DNA of 32,858 nucleotides, taken from Pleurotus djamor. Lineage: Eukaryota > Basidiomycota > Agaricomycetes > Agaricales > Pleurotaceae. The translations under genes were made by a program, and so were the position numbers. Of this stretch, positions 11,999 to 22,483 are shown in pieces; position 1 is the first letter of the stretch; every line of letters starts with the position of its first letter. Below the pieces are notes generated by a model. That model saw nothing but the letters and a program-made list of their open reading frames with translations, ran no database searches and had not been told where the DNA came from. Where the stretch lies: contig JAPEVF010000506.1 of the NCBI GenBank assembly GCA_029747585.1, positions 1-32,858 of the forward strand. The letters are read 5' to 3'.

Positions 11999-12703
11999 AT
12001 GCCCGCCAGAGACGACAGACACGTCCGCTTTGCGGAGGAGAACAACCACTACACCTACCCGACGACGCCCTCCCCATCCTACTCGGAGATTTCATTGCCA
12101 TCATCCCCAGGCCTCTCGACGCCCCCGCAGACAACATTCGTATTCCCACCAACGCCTCATCCTCGCCTCAGGTCGCTGCCGGGGAGCCCAACGCCAACGA
12201 CGCCCTGCTCTCTGGACACAGAGTCAGTGGTCCTGCACCCTGCACTAGTCACAAGAACGGGCATCACCTTTGACATGAGAGCCGACCCCCANNTGACGAA
12301 ACCTAGCCCGCAACTCACACCGATACAGCTCGCAGAACCAGCGACGCTCCCCCAGCTACCCCAGCTCACAATCAAGTGCAGGGGGCTGCCATGGGCGATC
12401 ATCATACGCCCTGCCTCGTCCAAGCCGGAAGCATTCGTCACAGTCGCGGACGTCATTACGGGCATATACAGGCAGTTGCACGAGGCTGTGAAGACGCCAG
12501 AGTTTGAGCGAATCCCTTCAAATGACGAAAGAGACCGTGTACGCGATGCCTGGAGCAAGCGGTGCTACCAAGTCCGGGGCGCTACAGACGTTCATCGCAG
12601 AGTCGACTTCCTCATGGACAAGACGATGTTTTGTGGGTTGTCGACGACGGAGGAGGCGCAGTTCGTGTTCAAGATGAGCATTTCGTCGCGCCCGCCACCG
12701 TAA
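11999..12703 (+). CDS. DUF6699-domain protein
   Basis: Single exon, 234 residues. The N-terminus has HVRFAE followed by a Pro/Ser/Thr-rich low-complexity part (about 15-75), as in many agaric members. The conserved domain covers about 80-230: LHPALV, a leucine-proline stretch EPATLPQLPQLTI, LPWAIIIRPAS, FVTVADVITGIYRQL, then VDFLMDKTMFCGLS. DUF6699 is a fungal domain, common in basidiomycetes, without a known function. Two N's at 12292-12293 hide one residue and part of another but keep the frame. The ATG at 11999 was chosen because HVRFAE is normally near the start. A frame opening at 11875 is out of phase and lies in likely 5' leader. Confidence 0.75.
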   Translation: MPARDDRHVRFAEENNHYTYPTTPSPSYSEISLPSSPGLSTPPQTTFVFPPTPHPRLRSLPGSPTPTTPCSLDTESVVLHPALVTRTGITFDMRADPXXTKPSPQLTPIQLAEPATLPQLPQLTIKCRGLPWAIIIRPASSKPEAFVTVADVITGIYRQLHEAVKTPEFERIPSNDERDRVRDAWSKRCYQVRGATDVHRRVDFLMDKTMFCGLSTTEEAQFVFKMSISSRPPP

Positions 12704-13974
12704 ACGTAACTTGTCACATTGTCACAACGTTACTTCCCGCCACATCCCCCATTTCACGACCATTGCATATCACGGAAAACGACTTATGGACCTTTTGGCA
12801 TAGATCATCATTTGTATCTTATCACACTTATACCCACCCCCACCCCTCTTGCATTTAACTTTAAACCATATATATCTGTATCGCATCCTGTCCCCCCTCC
12901 TCTCCCCCTCAGTTGTCTCAGTAATCTCTACGCCATAGGTATTAGCTTGTATGTACGGTTCGTTACTCTACTGGATTTCATTGGTTGGCCATCTATTTTT
13001 TCCTCTTGTCCACGCGGTCGGCGCATCGCCAGCTCATCTCTTTCTTGTTTGGAATATGATGAATTCATTCCGGAACATCCTCGTGCAAAAAAGCTTGATC
13101 ACAATCGCCTGGTGAACTTGGGAATGGCATGGAACTCGAATGACACGAAACCGATACGAAACTGGAATTATGACTCGATATCAAGGTTCCACACTGACAG
13201 CGCCTATCATGGACTTTCCATGCATGGGTAAAACTGGGATCAGGACTCCTGACGAATACAGCCGGCTACAGGCCCGCTAGCGTGGCCCGTGGCCCGGGAA
13301 CCTCACTGACAAAAAAGGTGAGTTGCCAGGATACGAAGGACACGTTGTATTTGTGTTTGTGTTTGACTTGTGCATGCGCGTCGACTCGGAAGGCGTAGGT
13401 GCAGTGCTAGGTGAGTCGCGATGATATCATCGAGGGTGAATGGGGGAGATGATGCAGCCGGAAAGACACGCACGGTCCGCATCCTCATCACCTTGGAAGG
13501 ATCAAGCAACTCAATCGCCCTCGAGCCTCGCGATAAAGGGCCATGAGGCCTTGAGGTCGTAAGGAAAACGTGTAAAATGAATTGAATCGATGAAGGCCCC
13601 GAGTCCACGTTGCATTAGATCATGATCGAGTGGCCCTTTGAGTTTTTGAGAGATCTTCATTAAAGGCTTCGCGGGAGTTGTATGGAAGTACCACCTCCTG
13701 CTTTAAGATCTTACCGCCGCATGAGACGATATGACTCGAAGGGAGGCCGGGTCGCGAGCGCTTGGGTCACTAAGCTCATCTGAAAGGGTTGGAGCATGTT
13801 ACTGTAGGCAAATACAAACGGGACGAGTTGGGATGCGTGCAATGGAAGCACTGTGCAACGATTCCCCTGAAGTACCAAGGAGACTATATAGGAGCTAGGA
13901 ATCTTGGGGTTAGTTTCGGCAGAACAACTTGGAAAGATTGTAACCCACTTGAAGCCATTCACTCGTAAGAGTCA
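12704..13974. other. Non-coding stretch downstream of the DUF6699 gene
   Basis: 12704-12960 is C/T-rich with long pyrimidine runs and is probably the 3' untranslated region. Further right are only short frames without motifs. A small GTGGCCC direct repeat occurs near 13280-13297. Nothing here supports a gene. Confidence 0.55.
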
Positions 13975-15010
13975 TCAGTCTTGTCGTCCCTCAATCAACG
14001 AAACCATGAGCGGCATTTGCACACCATCCTCCATCCTCCCTTTCACCATCGGAACCATAGCACCGGCAGGGAACCTCATGATCTCCACATCCTCAGACAA
14101 GGTGAACTCGAAGTTCTCAACCACCTCGGCGAGTTGAGCCTGAATTTTGATGAGGCTACGGGGGTGATCAGAGAAAATTTGAAGGTTGTTCAATGGTAAA
14201 AGTACGCGAAACGCCGACCAATGCATGCTCTGACACCAGCGGCTGAAAGAGGGACGAAAGTTGCTATTAGTGATGTCTCAGGCCCGATGAACGTCTCGTA
14301 CAGAGTGTCATCCTGATGAGCCTTGGTTAGCTTCCGATCAAGTGAGCTATGCAAACCTGACTTCTTACAAATTTGCAAATACACCGACAGACGTTTGTCT
14401 GACTTGAGGTTGCTCTAAGAAACGGCGCGGGTTCCGTTGATCAGCATCAGGTCTCCAGATCTCGGTTAAGCAGTTATAGGCGCAGATTGACACAACGACA
14501 TCTGTTCCTTCTGAATCGGAATTTCTTCAACGACTTGGCCGTCCTTCGTAGTAATTGGGAGGCTGAGCAGTAGAGTATCATCGCATTCGGCAGTCGGACC
14601 AATAGGGTGGAGACGCAGAGCTTCCTGTTTGTTTAGGAGGTGTTCCCATCGAGTTTAGTGCGAAGATGGTGGTCTGCGTTGCTCCAAGTTCGCAAGAGAA
14701 ATGTCTTCTCCATGCGACACGGTCTGACGCATTTGAAGCAATTCGTCCCGTACCCGCTTTTGATCTTCAGGGTGCTTGGAAAGTTCGTAGAGTAGCCAGC
14801 TAAGCGACGACGCGGTCATTTCGTGTCCAGCTACCAAAGTTATTGTCCTAGATGGGTTATTAGTAGGACGCGGTGTGAAAGGGACAAAACATACGCCATC
14901 TGAGCAAGTACCTCATCTTAGTCGAGCTGGCACTTGGGATCAACGGAGGTGTTAGCTGTGACTATGAAGAACCGGTTAGTCAAGTGAGGATAACACAAGG
15001 AGAGGAGCTC
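13975..15010 (-). pseudogene. Decayed cytochrome P450, 3' half only
   Basis: Matches exons 7-12 of the intact P450 at 15696-17911, in the same order and strand. Exon 7 equivalent (about 14900-14956) reads SVDPKCQLD, a TAA stop, then DEVLAQMA, where the intact copy has a glutamate codon. Exon 8 (about 14660-14840) has AGHEMTA instead of AGHETTA and loses its 3' end and donor site after SLANLE. Exon 9 has a short in-frame deletion after HPIGP and a one-base frameshift after IPIQKE. The micro-exon changes the heme-motif phenylalanine to leucine, although AGVRACIG follows. The last exon (to the stop at 13975) is intact. Exons 1-6 are not recognisable upstream. I judge it non-functional. Confidence 0.8.
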
Positions 15011-15695
15011 ACGGCTGATGAAAGCGCGATGAATGTGTCCGAAGCCTTCATCAACGCGCATGCTTTGGCTTGATAAAGAAGTCAAGTAACATGTCCATCT
15101 GCGGTGGAAAGAGTACTTCAGTGCCAGGAAAACGAAACAGAGGACGTGGACGGACCTTCCACTCCAAGGGACCGTTTTGTTCAAACTCTCAGGAGATAGT
15201 CTCGTCCACAATCAATCCAGATCACTGGGTGAACCTCACATGTTTGGGTAACTCGATGGCAGTCTTTAGTCTCGCACGCGTCCAAGATAAAAAAAAATTT
15301 TCTAAAGCCGTATAGGCCAACAAAACGCGATGTCAAAGGGGTAGGTGTCATGAATGGTTAGATTCTGCAACGGCTCTGAGCCTCGTGAGTCGTCATGATC
15401 GGAGTGCGAACTTTCTACTCCGCGCCAGGAGTTTCCCGCCACCTTCGAAGGCTTACTGCCATAAGTATCGGCTCCCTGATATGGTACGATGTTGCCTTGA
15501 ATCAACCGTCCGAGGCCGCGAACGCTTTTCTTCAGACAAACAATGTGGGTTCCACGCAAGAGTACTGAGTTTTATATGGCATAAACCATCAAGCTTCAAG
15601 GCGGAGACACCGGGGCTAGGAGATACTGGGATGGCCTTCAAATGATTTAGAGAAGTACTGAATTGAGCCCGCCCGGCTCGCCGACAACAATCTCC
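15011..15695. other. Spacer between P450 copies with an unidentified coding-like remnant
   Basis: On the minus strand, about 15225-15065, one frame reads FEQNGPLEWKVRPRP then LFRFPGTEVLFPPQMDML and DFFIKPKHAR, preceded by an in-frame stop. This looks like real protein but does not match the intact P450. A neighbouring frame continues VDEGFGHIHRAFISRE. It may be a fragment of another gene. The rest shows no supported feature. Confidence 0.35.
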
Positions 15696-17911
15696 TTATC
15701 CCTCAACCAACGAAACCACAAGCGGCATCTGTACTCCATCCTCCGTCTTTCCTCTCACCATTGGGACCATAGCGACTGCAGGGAGTCTCACTATCTCTAC
15801 ATCCTTGGGCAGGTTGAACTCGAAGTTCTCAATCATCTCGGCGAGTAGAGCTTGGATTTCAATGATGCTAATAGAACAAATAGTTCAGAGAATGTGCAAG
15901 CATGGAAACAGAGGGTAGCTTACGCGAATCGCCAACCAATACATCCCCTAACACCAGCAGCTGCAAAGTCAAGGCTACCATCAGTATAAAATCAACCTCA
16001 AAGCATATAGGTATCTCGTACAGAACGTCATCCTGATGAGTCATGAGTGCTTGAGCATCACTTCAACGAAGACTGTATGACTTACAAGTTCGCAAAGACA
16101 CCGACTGACGTTTGGCTGATCTGGGATTGCTCTAAGAAGCGCCGCGGGTTCCATTGATCAGCATCGGGTCCCCAGATCTCTGGCAAACGATTGTAAGCGC
16201 AGATTGAGACAAAAATATCCGTTCCTTTTGGAATTGGAATCTCTTGTATAATATCGCCGTCTTTAGTAGTGATTGGGAGTCCTAGAGGCAGCCTATCATC
16301 ACAGCTAGCAGTTCGCACTAAAGAGGGTCCGATTGGATGGAGACGCAGAGCTTCCTATTCAATTCAAGAGCACCCCCGTCAGTTGGGTGCCAAGTTCGTC
16401 ATCTATGTGGCTTACCTTGATAACGGCATTGGTGAATTGCAAGCTCTCCAAGTTTGCAAGAGAAAAGGCTTCTCCATGTGGCAAGGTTTGACGCATCTGG
16501 CGCATTTCTTCCCTAACGCGTTTCTGGTCGTCGGGATGCCTAGACAATTCGTACAGCATCCAACTCAGCGAAGACGCGGTAGTTTCGTGGCCTGCGACCA
16601 TGATGGTCCTATACAGAGAGTTAGTAGGGTGTGGGGACAAGGGTTACTCTACATACGCCATCTGAGCGAGTATTTCATCTTCGTCGAGCCGGCGTTTGGG
16701 ATCGATGGAGACGTTGGCCTTCGCTGGAGATAGTTTAGTTGAAGGACAGACTGATACATGTCGCGACTCACCAAGGAGGCTCATGACATCTCGGGAGGAA
16801 TCAGTGGAACCGACTTTGCCATCTAATAGTTGCTTTGCGACGCTCTGAGCTAGGTTTCTGAAGTGCCGGAATCGGCGGTATTCCTTGCTGGGTATGAAGT
16901 CTGATAATTGAAGGATAGGCGTGGGGATGTATCGCCACAACGATTTGAAGAGGATATCCCACGCAGGGGGGTACATCATGGAGTCCGCGCTGTATGATGA
17001 GTGATCAGTGAAGATACGTCATATTCAGCCGTTAAAAAACTTACAAAAGATTCTCAAAAGTTTTGGTGAGTTCACCGTTGGCATTTTCGAGGGCATTGAA
17101 CTCATAATCGAAGGCAGCTGTGTGTAACACATCTGAATGGTAGAGAACACAATATTAGAAGAGATCATCGTACATTCTCCGATTGTGTCCAAGGTCGCAC
17201 GAGCAAGCCATCGAGACACATTGAATGTTGTGCTGTTGGCTTGCATTTGGTCCTTCCACTTTTGCGATAACTACGGGTATGGCTGCGGTGAATTTTCGAT
17301 ATGAACGGCAAGGATTGCCGGAGCTTACGTTGGAGCCAGTCTTCTGAAAGAGCGGAAGGAAAGCTTTCAATTGTTGAGCTGTAAATGCTGGGTTCATGAC
17401 CTTTCTATGACGCTGATGTTCATCTCCTGCTGTTGCCAGGATTCCTCGCCCCATTAGATTGCGGTTCATTTGAACCAGGTCGGGGCGCTTTGGATACCGA
17501 TAACCTGAAGCATGGAATATGTGTTGAAGTGCCTTGGGATCAGCCGTCATGATACTTGTTCGCTACAACAATATAGGGGTAAGTAAATGGGCAGAAAAGC
17601 AGCCGAGTAGAGGCTTACCCCCCAGCAAGACTTGATCGCAAAGGTCGCGCCATATTCGCGGACCCAGGCGAAATCAAGGTCGCCAACTTGATCTTGATAT
17701 CGCATCGCGAATTCGTGCCCTAGATTATAGGAACACCCAAGTCAGGCGGGAAGAGAAAAAGAAGATATTAACAGAGTGTACCTAGGAACCACGAAGGAGA
17801 AGGGGGGCCATTTAATTTGTTCGTGACGAAGTCGAGCTTTCGACGAAGGAGTATAACAGCGAGAAGGGCGATCGCCAGAACGCAGACAATAGCTGGATTC
17901 ATAGAAGTCAT
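15696..17911 (-). CDS. Cytochrome P450 monooxygenase
   Basis: Twelve exons on the minus strand: 17911-17782, 17719-17619, 17562-17329, 17258-17174, 17117-17045, 16989-16772, 16723-16657, 16608-16416, 16354-16086, 16032-16022, 15960-15924 and 15867-15696, for 529 residues. All junctions are GT-AG and keep frame. A membrane anchor spans about residues 5-21. A C-helix HxxxR (HQRHRK) is present, with I-helix AGHETTA (308-314), ExxR as EALR (368-371), and NPRRF. The heme loop is FSAGVRGCIG with Cys467. This is the full motif set of an ER-bound class II P450, which takes electrons from P450 reductase; the substrate is unknown. The heme-loop phenylalanine sits on an 11-nt exon. The start could also be the in-frame ATG at 17902. 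TATAAAA at 17951-17957 is 40 nt upstream. A dead copy follows downstream. Confidence 0.92.
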
Positions 17912-19322
17912 CCGGTGTGATTAGTGCTCTTGGCCCCAGACTGACCGGGTTTTTATAGTGAGGGCCATCCTCACAATTTCTACAGCTGAGAAAAGTTGCC
18001 CCAGGGTAGTTAATTCGGGCCCGGACACATCAGGAAGGATGAGTCAAAGACAGGTCTTGATTAGGTGGATTAGCCCATTGGCGACGCTTCATCCCACGCG
18101 ACTTCACAATGGATATACGAAAGATGATGGAGGCACCGTATCGGATCCCAGAAGGTGGTGGAGGATGGTCGTTCCGGTCACCTGCTCAAACTTTAACCGT
18201 CTGAACACCCTAGGATTTCCATCGATGCTCGTCTTGTACGGGGATTCAAGCATGCCGGAAACTTAGGAGTCTGTCGATTCCCCTTCAGAATCATAGCTCC
18301 ATACTGGCTGTTAACAGGCTCCTTTGCACCGACCGCCCAACGACGGGTGCAGTGTTCTTATCGGGCTACCTGGTAATTCAGCTAGGCTATCCATATGCTT
18401 TTCAAAAAGTCAATGAGAAGAATGAAACGGACCAATGGACAGAATGATGAACTAACTCGGTGACAGGGCTATCCGAGACTTCTCTGGGATTATGCCAAGA
18501 AGTATGGCAGTGGGGGTTCCACTTCCACAAGGGAGCTGCGAGGATGATTTTCCCAGTTGTGGCGTGGCGAGAAACTTGCAGAGCTTAATGTATTGATGAC
18601 TTTCCAGTGATACCCGTCAGCTCAAAGTGGACAAGCTAGTAGGGGGTGAGGCCCGAGAAGGAGAAACTGTGCCAGTGGCTGGCTTGTCCAGGAGAACTGT
18701 GGCCGTGATTACTCCTGTGTCAATTAGTAATCGATAGAAGCGTGAACAGAGCTGGTGAACCTTGCGAAACGTGGATCCGAGAAGTTCAAAGAACACAAAA
18801 CAGAGCGAAAGGAAGCTCCAAATTTTGTCTGTTGAAGTTGGCCAAGCAAGCAAGCCCTTGGTGAATGATTCAGCAGAATTCGCGTCGTTTGTCAAAACGC
18901 GAGATATCGGGATATGCGAAGTCGTGTATTCGTCGTTGCCTTCTCTTCTTCGAGGTTCTCTTCTCCAGGGAAGCCTGGTGTGTGACTATACACACTCGTT
19001 GGCATAGGTGGTCAGCAAGCAAGGCGTAATGAACACCGAATGAATGGAGGTATCATAAGCGCGTTTAGGTCAGCCAAATATCCTCGTACCCATGACACTT
19101 CGAAGCAGGCGGCAAGCTGGTTCGCGATATCCAAAGTGTCGAAGATTGTCCCACGAAAGCCCGTAGTTCGTACCCGTTAAAAGGCAGAAGCATACACGGA
19201 GGTTGCTGGACCTAAGGCAGTACTATCCCCCTTGCGACATGCGGTCACTGGAAGCGGGGATGTGGTTAGACGCACTATGGTCCAGAGCGAGAAGTTCCTC
19301 CTTTACCCTAAGGATTTACGCG
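17912..19322. other. Intergenic stretch, P450 promoter and no further gene seen
   Basis: The P450 TATA element (TATAAAA, minus strand) is at 17951-17957, which implies a very short 5' leader. To the right, frames on both strands between 18600 and 19010 overlap each other and lack recognisable motifs. The right end should include the TDP1 3' untranslated region. Confidence 0.5.
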
Positions 19323-22222
19323 TCAGAAACCGATATAATGGAGTCCAGGATCATATAAGTGGTTCTTGCACGAAGATTTACTTACAGACTCGATGACGGT
19401 TGAGGTGTCCCGGTCAGATTGGGCCGTGCTTTGATCAGGGGCTTCGGGAAGTTTACTTCCTACCCACATGAATATGGAGACATACTCTTCAGACTCGTAA
19501 GGCGCCGCACAGACACCGTGGCGTCTAGAAACAATAGATGCAATAATCGTATGTGCGAGATAACAGGGCGGTGATGATATGAGGAGAGATGCCGGATAGA
19601 TACTCTAGAGTATAATATGAGAAGATCACTGTTGGGGCTGCTGGAAGTATGCGGATTCTTGTTGGATCTGTTAACGGGAAGTGAAGTCAGAGCTGTAAGT
19701 TGGTGCGAACGATAACATACCCAAGGTCGATCCTCATTGAGGACATACTTCCTTGGAGGACGATTCCAGCACGACACCCTTTCTACGTCCTCTTCGTTCA
19801 TCAGAGGAAATACTATTCCAAGTTCATAGTTCGTAATCTGAACCAGCAAATAAAGCCTGAGTGAAAACCAACATCAGAACCAAGATGACATACATTCAGG
19901 ATCGGAGTGAAGCTCGTCCCAGATAGCGTCCCCCAAGCCGATGGTGTGAAGTTATGCGAACCGACGTATGCCCAGCCAATAGGTTTCTTGCCTATTTCAG
20001 GGGAATCAACGATCTGGACTTCATCATCCGAGTCTTCAGTCTCAGAGCCGAACTCGTTTTCCTGACGGCGGGGAACTTGTTTCGCCGGTTTCGACGATCC
20101 GGCCTTTGAAGAGGAGCTGTTCATAGTGTTCAAGATGCTAGTTTGAGACTTGGGTTTGATCAAGCCCATGATCATCTAGGTAAAGATGTCAGCATCGACG
20201 TATTTCCATGGGGTTCGGGAGCTTACCTTGGTATGCATAAGAACGCCACCAGCTTTGCTGTTGGAATCGTGGAACAAATGTCTAGGGAAGTTTTTGGCTT
20301 CCCAATTCCTTGTGGAACAAAACATCGTTCCGCCGCCCTAGAGAACGGACCATTCTCCGATGAGCAACGTAAAGAGCAGGCGCCGATCGAACTTGACCCA
20401 CATTCTCGCCCATGGCACTGGCCTTGACTGTCCGCAATGAGGGGAAGAGAACTTTAATCGGAGGAAACGGCGCGGTCTCCCGTTTACGCTTTGTCTGCCC
20501 CAGCCACCCTTCAGCAGACGCGCCTTTCGCGCTGAGGAAAAACTCATTCATCCACTGAGTTGTGTAATTGCCTATACTGGACCCCTAGAAACGAAATAAA
20601 CGAACACGAAGGCCGTGGAACAGAGTGCGACTCACTTGACATTCAAGTGACAGATCCATATTGGATTTTCCTGTCATAGACAGTCCCATCTTCCTTATGG
20701 CCATCATCAACCGAGGGTGCCCAGTATGTATGACGGCGGGCCAGCCTTCGTGTTTGCCAGCAATTGATGGAACGAGATGGACCTTGACTTTAGACCAATC
20801 CCAATGCGTTCCGAGATCGTCTAGACTTTGCAAGGGGAGACCAGGGTGCTGAAAGAACAGATTGAGAGACTTGATAGAAAGAGATTGACAAGGACGTACA
20901 TCGTTTTGGAGAAAGGTTGTTAATGCAGGCTGAACATTCACAGCTTTCAGAACACGAATCATCATGGCGGAAAATCCATGTGTGTCTGCTTTCGGATCGC
21001 GAGTGGAGGGGTTCGGTCGTTTGGGAACATCTTGTAGCCACAGGGTCTGGCGAGTTCATGAGTAAAGTCCACAGCAAAGAAAAAGTTAAAACCGACAACG
21101 GGCACACTGACGTTCTCTATGTCTCTGTAATCGTAGTCGATGAGATTGGCGGTAGATATAATGACTCTCAGGCGACCAGTTTTGTAGAATAACTTGGGCA
21201 AGGGGGTCAGAGAGGAAGAGAAGGTGATGATGTGATAGAAGGTACCAGCATGAACTAATTGCAGTCGTGAGCGACGGCGAGCAACTTGGTAGAGTTGCAC
21301 GCACTTTCATGTGCATACATCCATATCCATTTCGGAGAAAGGGTGCAGCTTTGATCCAATTGGGTAATATGTTCTTGATACTAGAGCTTCCCGATGCGTC
21401 TGGTTGAGACACGAATATCACTGGAACAGACGGGTCGAAGAAAGTGTAGATCCAGGAAACAGAGGCTACATAGGAGCTTATGATGGCGAAGGCAAGTTCA
21501 TCCTTCTGCAAACCGATATGTGAGACGTTGCTGCGGATATCACGACTGAATTCACTTACCCTTCCGAGAGACTCAGTCAAGGTGAACTTGGGCCTCGAGT
21601 CATTGACTGCGAATCGATTTGCTGTTTGCCTCAGCTCGCCATCCCAAAATATCTGGTCGATCAAGGGTTTCTGGTTCGACGTTGATGAACTGGCAGACGG
21701 GTTGGTATGAGCACGAGCAGAAGACGAGGAAAGATGTTGCCTCTTTCTTGGAGGTTCCTCGCCCCCGTCATCATCTTCTCCACTGTCAGAGTCGAGCGTA
21801 GTTGGAGGCTGGCTTGGGACATCGAGGCCTGTTTCTCTCTGACGTTTCATCTGTCTTTCTCGCCTCTCGCGCTCCATTTGAGCCCGTTCTGAGAGGAAGT
21901 TGCTCTGAGGGTCGGCAGGCTGGATTGAGGACGAGCGGGTTGAGGCTCCGTTAATTGGAGTAGAGGTGCGACTGTTGGTGTCCGCCTTGCTGGCTTCCAA
22001 TGCCCGTTTCAAGTCCTTCTCAAAGCGTAGGTCGCCGTCATGAATCGGTACATCGGCCTCATCATCGCTATCGATGACAATGACCTCTCGTTCAGTACGC
22101 GTCTTGGTCGCCGGACGGACTTGGTCTTGGAGGCTTAGAGCAATGGCCCTATAGAGAGTGAGTTCAAGAAAAGGATCGATGTTAGTTAGAGCATACCTGG
22201 CGATGTCTTCATCCTCACTCAT
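19323..22222 (-). CDS. TDP1: Tyrosyl-DNA phosphodiesterase 1
   Basis: Twelve exons on the minus strand: 22222-22197, 22148-21305, 21254-21246, 21192-21112, 21046-20900, 20848-20636, 20584-20402, 20337-20227, 20175-19894, 19837-19721, 19667-19630 and 19524-19323, for 750 residues. TDP1 hydrolyses the bond between DNA 3' ends and a topoisomerase I tyrosine, in the nucleus. Catalytic HKN motif 1 is His288-x-Lys290 (HMK) with Asn309 (STAN). Motif 2 is His536-x-Lys538 (MHTK) with Asn613 (SHN). Other family blocks are QGSSIGNYTTQW and WGTLSG. Residues 1-250 are acidic and disordered, with possible ubiquitin- and SUMO-binding motifs. Exon 3 is 9 nt, directly after the first HMK. Intron 11 is longest at 105 nt. 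The C-terminal end is uncertain, since a perfect GTAAGT donor occurs 16 codons before the stop used. Confidence 0.93.
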
Positions 22223-22483
22223 TGTTAAAGGGTGATGGTGAGAGTATGTGAGTAGCTGCGTGGCGCAGGAGTCTGAGTCACTCGATCTGGAGGAGACGCG
22301 ACGTCGTGCGCTCACGTGCCTTGCTGTCACCCCTATCTGTTATGAGGGGAGTGGTATAAGAACGACCAGCTCGAAGGCCGGTCCCCCATCGTCTCTTGAA
22401 CTCCTACCACCACCACCACACAAAGCGTCTCCCAGCTTTTTCTCTCCCTGATAAACACTACTACTACCCGCTCGCTGTTGATC
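22223..22483. promoter_or_regulatory. Divergent promoter region, TDP1 and secreted protein
   Basis: Only 261 bases separate the two start codons. On the plus strand TATAAG at 22355-22360 lies 124 bases before the ATG at 22484 and is followed by a pyrimidine- and CCA-rich leader. No TATA element is obvious for TDP1. Shared regulation is possible but not shown. Confidence 0.45.

Noticed and set aside
12719..13231. 170-codon plus-strand frame after the DUF6699 gene
   Set aside because: It has a low-complexity pyrimidine-rich start typical of 3' untranslated sequence and no recognisable domain.
18617..19007. Overlapping frames of about 80-90 codons on opposite strands
   Set aside because: They overlap each other, have no motifs and no consistent start or splice context.
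22230..22330. Upstream extension of TDP1 by 36 codons
   Set aside because: The Ser/Arg/His-rich lead-in has no family similarity. The ATG at 22222 directly begins the acidic UIM-like start and leaves a normal promoter gap.
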